From: Acidobacteriota bacterium
GTDB lineage: Bacteria; Acidobacteriota; UBA6911; RPQK01; JAJDTT01
Assembly (NCBI GenBank): GCA_028874215.1
Contig: JAPPLF010000108.1
Location: 5,730-69,729, forward strand
DNA: 64,000 nucleotides
Direction: 5' to 3'
Shown: in pieces, positions 27,381-37,080 of the stretch
Layout: every line of letters starts with the position of its first letter
How positions within the stretch are numbered: the first letter of the stretch is position 1
Made by a program: the position numbers and the translations under genes
Notes under the pieces: generated by a model
The model's database searches: none
What the model saw: only the letters and a program-made list of their open reading frames with translations
Told to the model about the DNA's origin: nothing

Positions 27381-27447
27381 TCAATCCGGTTTCCCGTTCT
27401 CTTGAAGAACCTGGGTTGGTTGTGGTCCAATTTGTGAAAACTTCACA

Positions 27448-29634
27448 ATGTCAGCAGTTTCTCAAACGCCGTCATCGTCCCCGCCCCGCATTGCAGTCAA
27501 TTCCCCGGAAGCCTTTCTCAATCGGGAACTGAGCTGGCTGGGCTTCGCCAGCCGCGTGGTCGCCCTGGTGGAGAATCGAAACCTTCCCCTCCTGGAGCGA
27601 GTCAAATTCGCCGGAATCGCCGGGATGCTCCATGATGAGTTCTTCATGAAGCGGATCAGCGGGTTGAAGCGCCAGATCCGAAACCGCTCCAAGAAAACCG
27701 CCATCGACGGCCGCTCGCCGGAAACCGTGTTCCGGACCTGTCAGACCGAACTGCGAAACCAGTCCAGGAGGTTGGGCGAGACGCTTTTGGGGGATCTGGG
27801 CCCCGCCATGGCCGCCGAGGGAGTGGGTGTTGTCGATTACGATCAGTTGCAGGCGTCGCAGAGACGGCACCTGCGGGAATATTTCCAAGATGCGGTGATG
27901 CCGATCCTGACGCCGCTGGTTGTGGATCCGGCGCACCCCTTCCCCTTCATCAGCAACCTGGGACTGAATCTGGCGATCCTTTTCCCCGATGACGACGGAC
28001 GCGAGCGTTTCGTCCGGATCAAGGTGCCGGACAACCGTCCCCGGTGGGTTCCCCTCCCGGACGGTTCCGGGTTCACGCCCTTGGAGCAGGTCATTGCCGG
28101 GAATATCGACCTGCTGTACCCGGAGATTCCTCCTCTGGGAATCTACGCCTTTCGCGTGACCAGGGGCAGCTCGGGAGATCCGGATCGGTTCCGGCACCTG
28201 TTGGAGGACGAGTCCCAGGCCCCGGGGAGCATCATTCAGCAGGTGAGCAGCGAACTGAAGGCCAGGCGCTTCGCGGGCGCGGTCCGGCTCCAGGTGAATC
28301 CGGACATGCCCGGGGAACTCGCCGATTGGCTGATCCGCCAGTTGGAGATGGATTCCGATGACCTCTATCCCACGAGGCAACTGCTCAGGCTCAGCGACTT
28401 GGCCGATTTCAATCCGGGCAATTGCGGCGACCTCCGATTCCCGCCTCACCGGCCCATGACGCATCCCCGCCTGCGCCGCCTGGAGTTTGGCCGCCCCGCC
28501 GCCATCTTCAACGAGATCGGCCGTGGCGATATTCTCCTTCACCATCCCTATCACAGCTTCGACTCGTCGGTCCTGAGGTTCATCGAGGCCGCCGCCGTCG
28601 ACCCGGACGTCTTGGCCATCAAGCTGACCATCTACCGGACCAGCGGCGATTCCCCCATCGTCAAGGCGCTGGCCGAAGCCGCCCGGAGAGGCAAGCAGGT
28701 GGCGGTGCTGGTGGAGGTCACGGCTCGATTCGACGAGGCTCCCAACATCGCCTGGGGGAAGTACCTGGAGAACGAGGGCGCCCACGTGGCCTACGGCGTG
28801 GAGCGGCTCAAGACCCATGTCAAGCTGGCCCTGGTGCTCCGGGAGGAAGAGCAGGGGAGAATCCGCCGTTACGCCCATGTGGGAACAGGCAACTACCACA
28901 CGGGAACCGCGAAAATGTATGAGGATGTGGGGATCCTGACCTCCGATCCGGAGATCTGCCGCGACATCGCGGCGGTCTTCAACGCGCTGACGGGAAAGAC
29001 GCCGCACACCGGGTACTCGCAGATGATCGTCGCCCCGGTGGCCATGCGCAAACGTTTCAATCAGCTCATCCGCCGGGAAGCCGAACACGCGGCCGCGGGC
29101 CGGCCCAGTGGCATCCACGCCAAGATGAATCAGCTTCAGGACGCGGGAATCATTCGGGAGCTCTACCGGGCCGGCCAGGCCGGGGTGCCCATTACCCTGA
29201 ACGTTCGCGGACTCTGCTGCCTCAGGCCCGGAGTCCCGGGATTGTCCGAGAACATTCGGGTGTTCAGCGTCCTGGGGCGCTTTCTGGAGCACAGCCGGCT
29301 CTACCGTTTCGTCAACGGCGGCGAGCCCGAATACTTCCTGGGTTCCGCGGACTGGATGAAGCGGAACCTGAAGAAACGGGTGGAGACCGTCGTGCCGGTT
29401 CGCGACCCGGACTTGAAGCAGGAGCTGGAAGAGATCCTTCGGGTCTACGAGCGGGACAATGCGTCGGCCTGGGACTGCCGGCCGGACGGAACGTACGTGG
29501 GCCGGTCGCCTGAACCTGGGCAGAAGTCGAGAGCGGCCCAGGCAGTCTTCATCGAGAGGGCCGGCGCTAGATCTCAACTCGCCAACCGGGGGTCCAAACG
29601 TCGATCAGGCGGGATGGCGCTTCGGCGTATCTGA
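27448..29634 (+). CDS. ppk1: Polyphosphate kinase 1, 728 aa
   Basis: All four PPK1 regions are present: the N domain (FLNRELSWLGFASRVV, FFMKRISGLKRQI), the head domain (PLVVDPAHPFPFISNLGLN), C1 (HHPYHSFDSSVLRFIEAAA, AIKLTIYRTSGDSPI, LKTHVKLALVLR with the phosphorylated His at about residue 457, RYAHVGTGNYHTGTAKMYED) and C2 (IHAKMNQLQDAGII, NVRGLCCLRPGVPG, EYFLGSADWMKRNL). It makes long-chain polyphosphate from ATP, and the reverse, at the membrane. Length is normal. The gene lies 232 bases after the CHAD gene and appears to be intact and functional. Confidence 0.96.
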   Translation: MSAVSQTPSSSPPRIAVNSPEAFLNRELSWLGFASRVVALVENRNLPLLERVKFAGIAGMLHDEFFMKRISGLKRQIRNRSKKTAIDGRSPETVFRTCQTELRNQSRRLGETLLGDLGPAMAAEGVGVVDYDQLQASQRRHLREYFQDAVMPILTPLVVDPAHPFPFISNLGLNLAILFPDDDGRERFVRIKVPDNRPRWVPLPDGSGFTPLEQVIAGNIDLLYPEIPPLGIYAFRVTRGSSGDPDRFRHLLEDESQAPGSIIQQVSSELKARRFAGAVRLQVNPDMPGELADWLIRQLEMDSDDLYPTRQLLRLSDLADFNPGNCGDLRFPPHRPMTHPRLRRLEFGRPAAIFNEIGRGDILLHHPYHSFDSSVLRFIEAAAVDPDVLAIKLTIYRTSGDSPIVKALAEAARRGKQVAVLVEVTARFDEAPNIAWGKYLENEGAHVAYGVERLKTHVKLALVLREEEQGRIRRYAHVGTGNYHTGTAKMYEDVGILTSDPEICRDIAAVFNALTGKTPHTGYSQMIVAPVAMRKRFNQLIRREAEHAAAGRPSGIHAKMNQLQDAGIIRELYRAGQAGVPITLNVRGLCCLRPGVPGLSENIRVFSVLGRFLEHSRLYRFVNGGEPEYFLGSADWMKRNLKKRVETVVPVRDPDLKQELEEILRVYERDNASAWDCRPDGTYVGRSPEPGQKSRAAQAVFIERAGARSQLANRGSKRRSGGMALRRI

Positions 29635-29767
29635 GAAGCTTCCTCACGAGTGGGCCGCTGCGCCGCGCCTCACTTTCTCTTCTTTCAAAAAGACCGCGGG
29701 CTCTTCACCCAAACATAAGCCAAATTGAAGTTTCCCTTCGGCCCTCGCTGATAATGTATCGGACAGG

Positions 29768-30997
29768 ATGATTTCACCGCATCGGAGGTCTCGCTCCGGT
29801 TCCGCAATGGGTGCCGGCTCCAAGACCGTGGTGCTGGGCAGATCCGCTACGGTGCCCGGAATTGCCGTTTTCACCGACACCCTGGACCAGGTGAACGGGG
29901 TGTCCAACACGTACCAGTACCTTGCGGCTTATTGCCGGCGGCGGAAGATCGACCTGGACTTCTTCACCTACGGTTCCCGGACGTCCCTGGAGAAACAGGG
30001 TTCGGTCCGGATTTATCGCTACCGGCCCCGGCTCCCCATTCGCTACTACGCCGGGCTGGTCTTCGATCTTTGGACTCCGCGAGGGAACCTCCTAAAGGAT
30101 TGCCGTGAGGGAGGATACGGCCTGATCCACGCGGCGACCCCGGGGTCCATGGGCCTCAACGCTCTGGCCGCCGCCAAGAAGCTTCGGCTTCCCCTTGTGG
30201 GCGTTTACCACACGGCTCTGCCGGAATACGTCGAAACCCGAAGACGGAGTCTGATGACAAGATTGGGGCTGCCCTCCGATCTCCTGGAGCGGTCCACGCT
30301 GGAGGTTTGCTGGAAGTTCGTCGAGTGGTTCTACCGGCATTGCCAGACGGTCCTGGCTCCATCCAGCAGCATCGCCCGAACCCTGGAACGGAGGATCCGG
30401 GTCCCCATGGATCGCTTCTCCCGCGGCGTCGATGCGCGGAAATTCAGTCCGGAGCATCGCCAGGAGCCCGCCCGGACGACCGTCCTCTACGTGGGTCGGG
30501 TGTCGGTGGAGAAGAACCTTCCGTTACTGGCGCGGATTTTCCGCAGCCGCCGGGACGCCCGCCTCGTGGTGGTGGGGGATGGACCCTTTCGCAGTCGCAT
30601 GGAGCGGGAAGCGCCGAACGCGAAGTTCACCGGATTCGTGACGGGACTCGATCTGAGCCGGGCCTACGCGTCGTCGGATCTGTTCGCATTTCCCTCAGAG
30701 ACGGACACCTTCGGCAACGTGGTGCTGGAGGCCATGAGTTCGGGCCTGCCCGTCGTCGTCACCGACAAGATGGGTCCCCGGGAGCTGGTCGATCACGGGT
30801 CCAACGGATTCATCGCATCGAACGATCGGGAGTTCGAGCGCTACCTGGATCGCTTGATCAAGGACAAGGAACTGCGAAGGAGCATGGGGGCCCGGTCCCG
30901 GACGATGGCGCTGGAGCGAACTTGGGACGCGGTCTTCGGATCGCTGTTCGACAGCTATCGGAAGGTCATCCGGGAGTGTCGGGAACCAGTGGCGTAG
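29768..30997 (+). CDS. GT4-family glycosyltransferase, 409 aa
   Basis: The protein is a GT-B retaining transferase of family 4. The N-terminal half has GIAVFTDTLDQVNGVSNTY and LVGVYHTALPEYV (acceptor side). The C-terminal half has VLYVGRVSVEKNLPLLARI and the EX7E-type donor site in FAFPSETDTFGNVVLEAMSSG, followed by TDKMGPRELV. The pattern is closest to the MgtA/SqdX-like branch that puts mannose or related sugars on lipids, but substrate cannot be fixed. It follows ppk1 by 133 bases on the same strand. A weak GGACAGG lies just before the ATG. Confidence 0.88.
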   Translation: MISPHRRSRSGSAMGAGSKTVVLGRSATVPGIAVFTDTLDQVNGVSNTYQYLAAYCRRRKIDLDFFTYGSRTSLEKQGSVRIYRYRPRLPIRYYAGLVFDLWTPRGNLLKDCREGGYGLIHAATPGSMGLNALAAAKKLRLPLVGVYHTALPEYVETRRRSLMTRLGLPSDLLERSTLEVCWKFVEWFYRHCQTVLAPSSSIARTLERRIRVPMDRFSRGVDARKFSPEHRQEPARTTVLYVGRVSVEKNLPLLARIFRSRRDARLVVVGDGPFRSRMEREAPNAKFTGFVTGLDLSRAYASSDLFAFPSETDTFGNVVLEAMSSGLPVVVTDKMGPRELVDHGSNGFIASNDREFERYLDRLIKDKELRRSMGARSRTMALERTWDAVFGSLFDSYRKVIRECREPVA

Positions 30998-31020
30998 TCC
31001 AGGCCAGATCGCTCATCCGG

Positions 31021-32379
31021 CTACACGTCCGAGAGGAACTCCACCTGCCCGGTGCTGTCGCCGATGCGCTCGGCCGGCACTCCCAACTGGCTCAGGACCG
31101 TCATGTAGAGGTTGGTCAGCGGAGTCCCCTTTTGGAACCGGACGTGGCGGCCTCCCTTGAGCCGGCCCGCCCCTCCTCCGGCCACCAGAATCGGCAGGTT
31201 GCGGGGCGTGTGCAGGTCGCTGTCGCTCATCCCGCTTCCGTAGAGAAGGGTCACCTGGTCCAGCAGCGAGCCATTCCCCTCCGGGGTGGATCGCAGCTTC
31301 TGGAGGAAATAGGCGAACATCCGCATGTGGAGAATGCTGACCCGAGTCAGTTTCTCCAGCTTCTCCGGATCGTACTGGTGGTGGGACAGGGGGTGGTGCG
31401 GGTCCGGGACTCCGATCTCGGGATAGGTCCGCTGGCTCAGCTCCCGGCCCATCATGAAGGTGATGACCCGGGTGAGGTCCGACTGGTAGGCCAGGACCTG
31501 GAGGTCGATCATCAGCTTGGCGTGCTCTTCGAAGCTGCCGGGGATCCCGGCGGGGCGCTCCAGCACCGCCGCCTGCCGGCCGGCCTGGGTTTCCGCGATC
31601 TGGATCCTCCGCTCCACGTCCCGAACCGCGTCCAGGTATTCGACGATCTTGTTGCGGTCGCCGGCGCCGATCCTGGCCTGCAGCCGGGCCGCTTTCCGGG
31701 TCACCGAGTCGAGAATGCTCCGTTTGCTCCGGATCCGGCGGAGCCGCTCGGCCGGGTCGGTGCTCTCCTGGTCGCCGAAGAGGCGTTCGAAGACCGCACG
31801 CGGGTTGTTCTCCGTGGGGAGGGGCGTGGTCGAATTGCGCCAGGAGAGGGTGTTGATGTAGGCGCAACTGTAGCCGACGTCGCAGGCCCCCGACAGGCCG
31901 GTCGCCTCCAGGGCCAGTTCCAATGAAGCCAGTTGGGTATGTTTCCCGTACTGCGCCGCCGCGATCTGGTCGAAGGAGACCCCGGCTTCGACTCCCGCCC
32001 CTTCCGTCGGTTTCACGTGGACGCCGGTCAGGAACGCTCCCCCGATCCGTCCATGTCCACCGGCCGGCTCGCCGGGCAATGATACGGCCGGCTCGTTGCT
32101 GAGTCCGGTCAAGACCAGCAGGCGGTCCCGAAACGGAGTCAGCGGTTGCAGGATCGGCGTCAGTTCGAACTCGGCCCCTCCGGCGGCGGGAGTCCAATTC
32201 TCCATCACCGCCCCGTGAGGCACATAGACCACTCCCAGCCGGTCGGCCGGCGGGTTCGCCCCGGCGCGTCCGGGCGAAAGGGCCGGCGCCATGCTGTCCA
32301 ACAGGGGCAGTCCGATGGCGGCGCCCAGGCCGCGCAGAAACGTGCGGCGGGGCAGGGAAACCTTGCGGATGATCCTCAT
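31021..32379 (-). CDS. DUF1552 Tat-exported protein, 452 aa
   Basis: A twin-arginine leader (PRRTFLRGLGAAIGLPLLDS) is followed by the DUF1552 pattern: RLGVVYVPHGAVMENWTP, FRDRLLVLTGLSNEPA, GGHGRIGGAFLTG, YSCAYINTLSWRNSTTPLP and VITFMMGRELSQRTYPEIGV. The domain is related to the alkaline-phosphatase/sulfatase-like DUF1501 family, but no enzyme activity is established. Its ATG overlaps the stop of the DUF1592 cytochrome gene (ATGA), and the two families almost always occur as such a pair in Planctomycetota and Acidobacteriota. Likely periplasmic partner of that cytochrome. Confidence 0.9.
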   Translation of the reverse strand: MRIIRKVSLPRRTFLRGLGAAIGLPLLDSMAPALSPGRAGANPPADRLGVVYVPHGAVMENWTPAAGGAEFELTPILQPLTPFRDRLLVLTGLSNEPAVSLPGEPAGGHGRIGGAFLTGVHVKPTEGAGVEAGVSFDQIAAAQYGKHTQLASLELALEATGLSGACDVGYSCAYINTLSWRNSTTPLPTENNPRAVFERLFGDQESTDPAERLRRIRSKRSILDSVTRKAARLQARIGAGDRNKIVEYLDAVRDVERRIQIAETQAGRQAAVLERPAGIPGSFEEHAKLMIDLQVLAYQSDLTRVITFMMGRELSQRTYPEIGVPDPHHPLSHHQYDPEKLEKLTRVSILHMRMFAYFLQKLRSTPEGNGSLLDQVTLLYGSGMSDSDLHTPRNLPILVAGGGAGRLKGGRHVRFQKGTPLTNLYMTVLSQLGVPAERIGDSTGQVEFLSDV

Positions 32380-34766
32380 GGTGCGGACCTTTTCATGCGA
32401 AACGGCCGACTCTTGACGACGCCCAGGATCAGCGCCGACCAGCGGTAGTCGGCCGGCGCCGCTTGCCTCATGATCTCACGGATGGCCGGCATGTCATAGT
32501 GTTCGACGCCGCGGCCCACGGCATAGGTCAGGAGCTTGCCGGTCAGATTCTCGACGAATTCCCGGCGGCGGCTCAGAATCAGGCTTCGGAGGTCGGCCGG
32601 GCCGTGGATCGTGGTCCCGTCCGGCAGGGTGGCCAGGGAATCGATGGGAACGCCGTCCCGGCTCTGGTCCCGCCAGCGGCCGATGGCATCGAAATTCTCC
32701 AGCGCGAAGCCGAGGGGGTCCATCAAGCGGTGGCAACTGGAGCAGGCCGGATTCCTGGAGTGCTGCTCCATGCGCTGCCGCAGCGAGGCGGGACGCGCCG
32801 CCTCGCCATGTTCGGGCAGTTCCGGCACGTCGGGCGGCGGCGGGGGCACCTTGGTTCCGAGAACATTCTCCAGCAGCCATTTGCCCCTCAGCACCGGCGA
32901 GGTGCGAGTGGCGTACGAAGTGACGGTCAGGACGCTGCCCTGGCCCAACAGGCCCCGGCGCCGCTCATCGTCCAGGTCCACCCTCCGGAACCGGTTCCCA
33001 TAGACGTGGGGGATACCGTAGTGCCGGGCCAGGCGTTCGTTGGCGAAGGTGTAGCCGGCGTCCAGCAACTCGGTCACGCTCCGGTCCCGCACCAACTGGC
33101 TCTGTAGAAACAGCTCCGTCTCCCGCCGGAGCGCCTCCCGCAGATTGTCGTCCCATTCCGGGTACCGGTTCTCGTCCGGCGTGACGGCCCGGAGATTTCG
33201 GAGATGCAGCCACTGGCTTGCGAAGTTCGTCACCAGAGTCCCGGAGCGGGGGTCGGCCAGCATCCTTCGCACCTGGTCTGCCAGGACTGCGGGATCGCTC
33301 AGCTTTCCGCCAATCGCGGCCTCGAGCAGTTCCTCGTCGGGGGCGCTGCTCCAGAGGAAGAAAGACAAGCGGGAAGCCAGATCCAGGGCGCCGAGGTTGA
33401 AGGCGGTTGACGGAGCCGCCGTCGGAGGGTCCCGCTCCACCCGGAACAGGAACTCCGGATCGACCAGGATCCTTTCCAGCGCCGACTGAATGCCGGCGTC
33501 GAAGTCCCCTCGGCATCGGCCCTGCCGGTAGAACTCGAGCAAGGGATCGACGTCGCCGTTCGTCACCGGGCGGCGGAAGGCGCGCCGGGCCAGGTTGGCC
33601 AGGATCCGCCGGGCGCAGGCCAGCTCGTCCGATTCTCCCTCCGAGAGGGGACGGCAGATGAAGATTTGCCTGCGGCTTGAAGTGTCGCCTGGGCCTTCGA
33701 CCCGGAAGGGGCCGTCGATCCGGACGCTGCGCACTCCCGAATCGGAATAGCCGCCTCGGAGACTGCCCACGGGGAGGCGCGCCGGGCCCAAGCCCTCAGG
33801 CGCCGGCGCTCTCCGGAGGAAGGAAACGCCCACGGTCCGGGTCCCGGCGCCGGCCGGAAACCGGACCGTCAGATCCGGAGCCGCCGGCTGACCGTATGCG
33901 GAACGGCTCCCCTGGCCGTCGAGGCGAATGAGGCGGAGCTGCTTCCCGTCCAATCGAACGTCCAGTTGCCGGGGCCGGCTGGTGCGGCGCCGTTGAAGCG
34001 AGATCGTCATCGCGTACTCGCCGTCGAGCGGGAAATGATGACGGATCGCCAGTCCTCCTCCGGATCCGAACGGAAGCTCCTCGCTCATGCGGCCCGACTG
34101 CACCGCCAGGGGGGAAGTCGTGTACGTGGCGGCTGCCGGTTGCATCGTGGGGTCGCCGACGGCAAGCCGGCTGATTTTCCGGGCCGCCGACAGGTACCTT
34201 TCAAGGAGCAACGGAGAGAAGGAGAGGGAATCGGCGACATTGTCGAAACCGAACGCCGGATCGTCCGGCGGCAACAGCGACGGGCCGTCGATTTCCAGCG
34301 CCAGGAGGTCCCGAATGGCGTTGGCGTATTGCGTCCGGGTCAGGCGGTAGGACGCCGGCCGGCCCGGGTCCGGATTGGCCTCCGCCGCCTTGTCGAGCGC
34401 GGACTCCAGCCAAGCGCTGAACGCCGAGCGGTCCTCAGCCGGCGGACGCGGCATCCCCTGCGGCGGCATCATCCCGGTTCTGAGCTGGCGAACCACCTTC
34501 TCCCAGACCGGGGCGTCATCACCCACGCGGGACAGATCCAGACTGTCGAGCTCGACTCCCGCCGTCTTGAGTTGCCGGTTGTGACAGCTCGTGCAGTTGC
34601 GGTCCAGGAGCGCCCGGTATGGGCTCAGTGACGGCGGGGCGGAAGCGGGAATTTGCGGTTCGAGTCCGGCTCCGGGACTCTCCAAGACACCTTGGCCTGC
34701 CGCGTGGAGATGAGGGGCGCCGGCCAGGTAGAGTCCCAAACAAGCGGCGATTATCCTGGAATTCAT
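32376..34766 (-). CDS. Planctomycete-type cytochrome c with DUF1587/1592/1588/1585 domains, 796 aa
   Basis: A signal peptide (MNSRIIAACLGLYLAGAPH) precedes a heme site, C58-T-S-C61-H62, in YRALLDRNCTSCHNRQLKT, the planctomycete cytochrome C module. Then follow DUF1587 (YRLTRTQYANAIRDLLALE), DUF1595/1592 (FRRPVTNGDVDPLLEFY, LDLASRLSFFLWSSAPDE), DUF1588 (RRGLLGQGSVLTVTSYATR) and DUF1585 (KLLTYAVGRGVEHYDMPAI). A second CxxCH occurs in ACSSCHRLMDPLGFALENF. The protein is periplasmic and presumably redox-active; its substrate is unknown in the whole family. Start 34766 was chosen for the signal peptide. It is translationally coupled to the DUF1552 gene. Confidence 0.92.
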   Translation of the reverse strand: MNSRIIAACLGLYLAGAPHLHAAGQGVLESPGAGLEPQIPASAPPSLSPYRALLDRNCTSCHNRQLKTAGVELDSLDLSRVGDDAPVWEKVVRQLRTGMMPPQGMPRPPAEDRSAFSAWLESALDKAAEANPDPGRPASYRLTRTQYANAIRDLLALEIDGPSLLPPDDPAFGFDNVADSLSFSPLLLERYLSAARKISRLAVGDPTMQPAAATYTTSPLAVQSGRMSEELPFGSGGGLAIRHHFPLDGEYAMTISLQRRRTSRPRQLDVRLDGKQLRLIRLDGQGSRSAYGQPAAPDLTVRFPAGAGTRTVGVSFLRRAPAPEGLGPARLPVGSLRGGYSDSGVRSVRIDGPFRVEGPGDTSSRRQIFICRPLSEGESDELACARRILANLARRAFRRPVTNGDVDPLLEFYRQGRCRGDFDAGIQSALERILVDPEFLFRVERDPPTAAPSTAFNLGALDLASRLSFFLWSSAPDEELLEAAIGGKLSDPAVLADQVRRMLADPRSGTLVTNFASQWLHLRNLRAVTPDENRYPEWDDNLREALRRETELFLQSQLVRDRSVTELLDAGYTFANERLARHYGIPHVYGNRFRRVDLDDERRRGLLGQGSVLTVTSYATRTSPVLRGKWLLENVLGTKVPPPPPDVPELPEHGEAARPASLRQRMEQHSRNPACSSCHRLMDPLGFALENFDAIGRWRDQSRDGVPIDSLATLPDGTTIHGPADLRSLILSRRREFVENLTGKLLTYAVGRGVEHYDMPAIREIMRQAAPADYRWSALILGVVKSRPFRMKRSAP

Positions 34767-34847
34767 GAATTCGCGACCGGCTCTTTTCGAAGTATTATGG
34801 CGACGGCCCGCGATGGCCCGCAAGCGCATCCCAAGGGTCCGGCTGAG

Positions 34848-36374
34848 ATGAAAATCCGACCCATCAGAAACTGTGGCTCCCGCCTCCCCGGGCTGCCTGT
34901 CGGGCCGGCGTTCCGTTCCCTCGGCCTTGTCGTCCCGGCGTGCCTGGTGTTGTTGCTCCAGATACCGCCGGCCGCCGCCGGCCGGAGTTCCCCGAATCGT
35001 CTGGTGGAGGCCGCCCAGTCAGGGAATGGCGAGGCTTTGCGATCCCTGCTGGCCGCGCGTGCGGACGTGAACCAGCGTCAGGCCGACGGCGCCACGGCAC
35101 TGCACTGGGCGGCCCACCGGGACGACCTGGACCACGCGGTCCTGCTGATCGAGTCCGGAGCGGATGTGAAGGCTTCCAACGATCTTGGAGTCCAGCCCCT
35201 CTGGCTGGCCTGCATCAACGGGAGCGCCCCCATGGTCAGGGTCCTGCTTGGAGCCGGAGCCGATGCCGACGCCGCTCCCGCCGGCGGCGAGACACCTCTC
35301 ATGCATGCGGCCCGAAGCGGTTCGGAGGACGCGGTCAAGCTCCTGCTGCTGCACGGCGCACAGGTGAACGCCAAGACTCCCGGGGAAGAGCAGACGGCGC
35401 TGATGTGGGCGCTTGCGGAGAAACATGCGGAAGTCTCCCGCACTCTGATCGAGCATGGCGCAGAGGTTTCCGCACGTTCCAGGTTCGGCTTCACGCCTCT
35501 GCTATTTGCCGCCCGCGCCGGAGATCTCGACGGCGCACAAGCCTTGTTGGCGGCGGGAGTGGACCCGAATGAGACGGCTTCCGGCGGTGAAAGCGCACTG
35601 GTGGTGGCGACCGTCCGCGGCCACGTGCCTTTTGCCCTCTGGCTTCTTGAACATGGAGCGGACCCGAACGCCGCCGGCTCGGGCTACACGGCTCTGCATT
35701 GGGCCGCCGGCACCTGGGAGACGGAGATGACCGGCCGCAAGGGGATCGTGGCGCGTCCCGAACACGAGTGGGGCGCCATGCGAGGCCTGCAGGAGGACAA
35801 GCTGGAACTGATTCAGGCGCTGTTGGCGCGGGGAGCCGACCCCGACGCGCGGCTCGTGAAGCATCCCCCGCGGTTCGGCTACACCGCCGACCGGAAACGG
35901 CCGGCGGGGGCGACCCCCTTCCTGCTGGCGGCCATGGCCGCGGACGCCGGTGTCATGGAGGTTCTGGCGGCGGCGGGCGCCTCGCCCCGGCTTGCGGCCA
36001 GCGATGGGACAACGCTCCTGATGGCGGCGGCGGGCGTGGGTCGAAACCTGACCGAGAGCCGGGTGACGGAAGAACAATCACTGCGCGCGGTCCGGCTCGC
36101 CCTGGAGTTCGGAGCGGAAGTGAATGCCGCCAACCAGGCCGGGGACACGGCTCTGCACGGCGCCGCCCGCATCAAGTCCCCGGCTCTGGTGCAACTGCTG
36201 GTTGACCGCGGCGCCGAGGTCAACGTGAGCAACCGGGAGGGACACACGCCGCTGTTCGTGGCCCGGCACTATTTCCATCCCGGTTCTCCGCCGCTCCCGG
36301 TCCAAAGCGAGGCCGCGGATCTGCTGCGCCGGCTGGGCGCCCGGGAGACTCTCTCAGAGGGAGTTCGGGACTGA
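34848..36374 (+). CDS. Secreted ankyrin-repeat protein, 508 aa
   Basis: An N-terminal hydrophobic leader (LGLVVPACLVLLLQIPPAAA) is followed by about eleven ankyrin repeats with the T-A/P-L-H/M-x-A-A and G-A-D-x-N turns, such as GATALHWAAHRDDLDHA, GGETPLMHAARSGSEDAV and AGDTALHGAARIKSPALV. Ankyrin stacks bind partner proteins. It is divergent from the DUF1592/DUF1552 pair, a grouping often seen in Acidobacteriota and Planctomycetota, so it may scaffold the same periplasmic complex. No catalytic domain is attached. ATG 34848 is preferred; another in-frame ATG lies about 50 bases upstream. Confidence 0.9.
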   Translation: MKIRPIRNCGSRLPGLPVGPAFRSLGLVVPACLVLLLQIPPAAAGRSSPNRLVEAAQSGNGEALRSLLAARADVNQRQADGATALHWAAHRDDLDHAVLLIESGADVKASNDLGVQPLWLACINGSAPMVRVLLGAGADADAAPAGGETPLMHAARSGSEDAVKLLLLHGAQVNAKTPGEEQTALMWALAEKHAEVSRTLIEHGAEVSARSRFGFTPLLFAARAGDLDGAQALLAAGVDPNETASGGESALVVATVRGHVPFALWLLEHGADPNAAGSGYTALHWAAGTWETEMTGRKGIVARPEHEWGAMRGLQEDKLELIQALLARGADPDARLVKHPPRFGYTADRKRPAGATPFLLAAMAADAGVMEVLAAAGASPRLAASDGTTLLMAAAGVGRNLTESRVTEEQSLRAVRLALEFGAEVNAANQAGDTALHGAARIKSPALVQLLVDRGAEVNVSNREGHTPLFVARHYFHPGSPPLPVQSEAADLLRRLGARETLSEGVRD

Positions 36375-37080
36375 ACCTGACCCACCCGGACCGACCTTCA
36401 TCCATGCCCCCGGTCAATCAATGAGTCCAGGTCTTGACCTGCCCGTGGAGAAGCTCCGCAATGGTTTTCAGGCCGATGTCCTTGCCGCGGTCCCGTAACC
36501 AAACCGTTGGTGCCGGGCCGCGCTTGCGCCAGGCGAGGTGAGGCTTGTAGAGGACAGAGATGTCCCGAGCCGTCCGGATCCAAATCGTCTCGCTGTTGTG
36601 GCTGGACTAATCTCCGTCTGGTTTCTTCGGAGCAGAGGGGAACAGGCGGTGCGGCGCATCATTTCACTATTTTCTCACCCGATCCGCCAAAACTTTCACG
36701 TCAGATTCATTCTGGCTCTGTATCGTTATAGAAGCTGTCCGATGGACGCCAACTATGGATGGTGAGGGGACTATGGCAGCTCGCCGGAGGCGGACGAAAG
36801 CATCAGGTTGAGTCCATGGACGACTGAGAATGCGTGAAGTGAACGCCAGGAGGAGGCACTGGGCCAAGCGTTCACAGCACAGGGGAACAAGAGAAGGGTC
36901 CGGATATTCCCATATAGCCGATTTTTACTTCGTGGACCGTGTAACCGACTGAAGTCCCAGAGAATGACAAGGGCCATCCGTCCGGCGCGCGGGTTGTCCC
37001 CAGCGGGGCAGGCCGACTCTGGTGGTCCCTGGCCTATATGGGATTCAGCCGGTCTTGATCATCGCCCGCTCGAACCTGCC
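36375..37080. other. 706-base interval without a recognised gene
   Basis: No frame gives a protein I recognise. One minus-strand stretch (36418-36606, 62 codons, no ATG) reads like a natural protein C-terminus, with segments such as SVLYKPHLAWRKRGP and KDIGLKTIAELLHGQVKTW, and may be the end of a deleted gene. The part from 36650 to 36960 is more AT-rich and has several stops in each frame. The end of the interval must carry the bactofilin promoter. No insertion-sequence ends are visible. Confidence 0.4.
36418..36606 (-). pseudogene. Possible C-terminal remnant of an unidentified protein
   Basis: The stretch is bounded upstream by TAG (minus strand, 36607-36609) and ends in TGA at 36418-36420. 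It has no normal start codon. Its residue mix is that of a folded protein end: ETIWIRTARDISVLYKPH, then WLRDRGKDIGLKTIAELL. I do not recognise the family. It could equally be chance in high-GC DNA. Confidence 0.25.
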
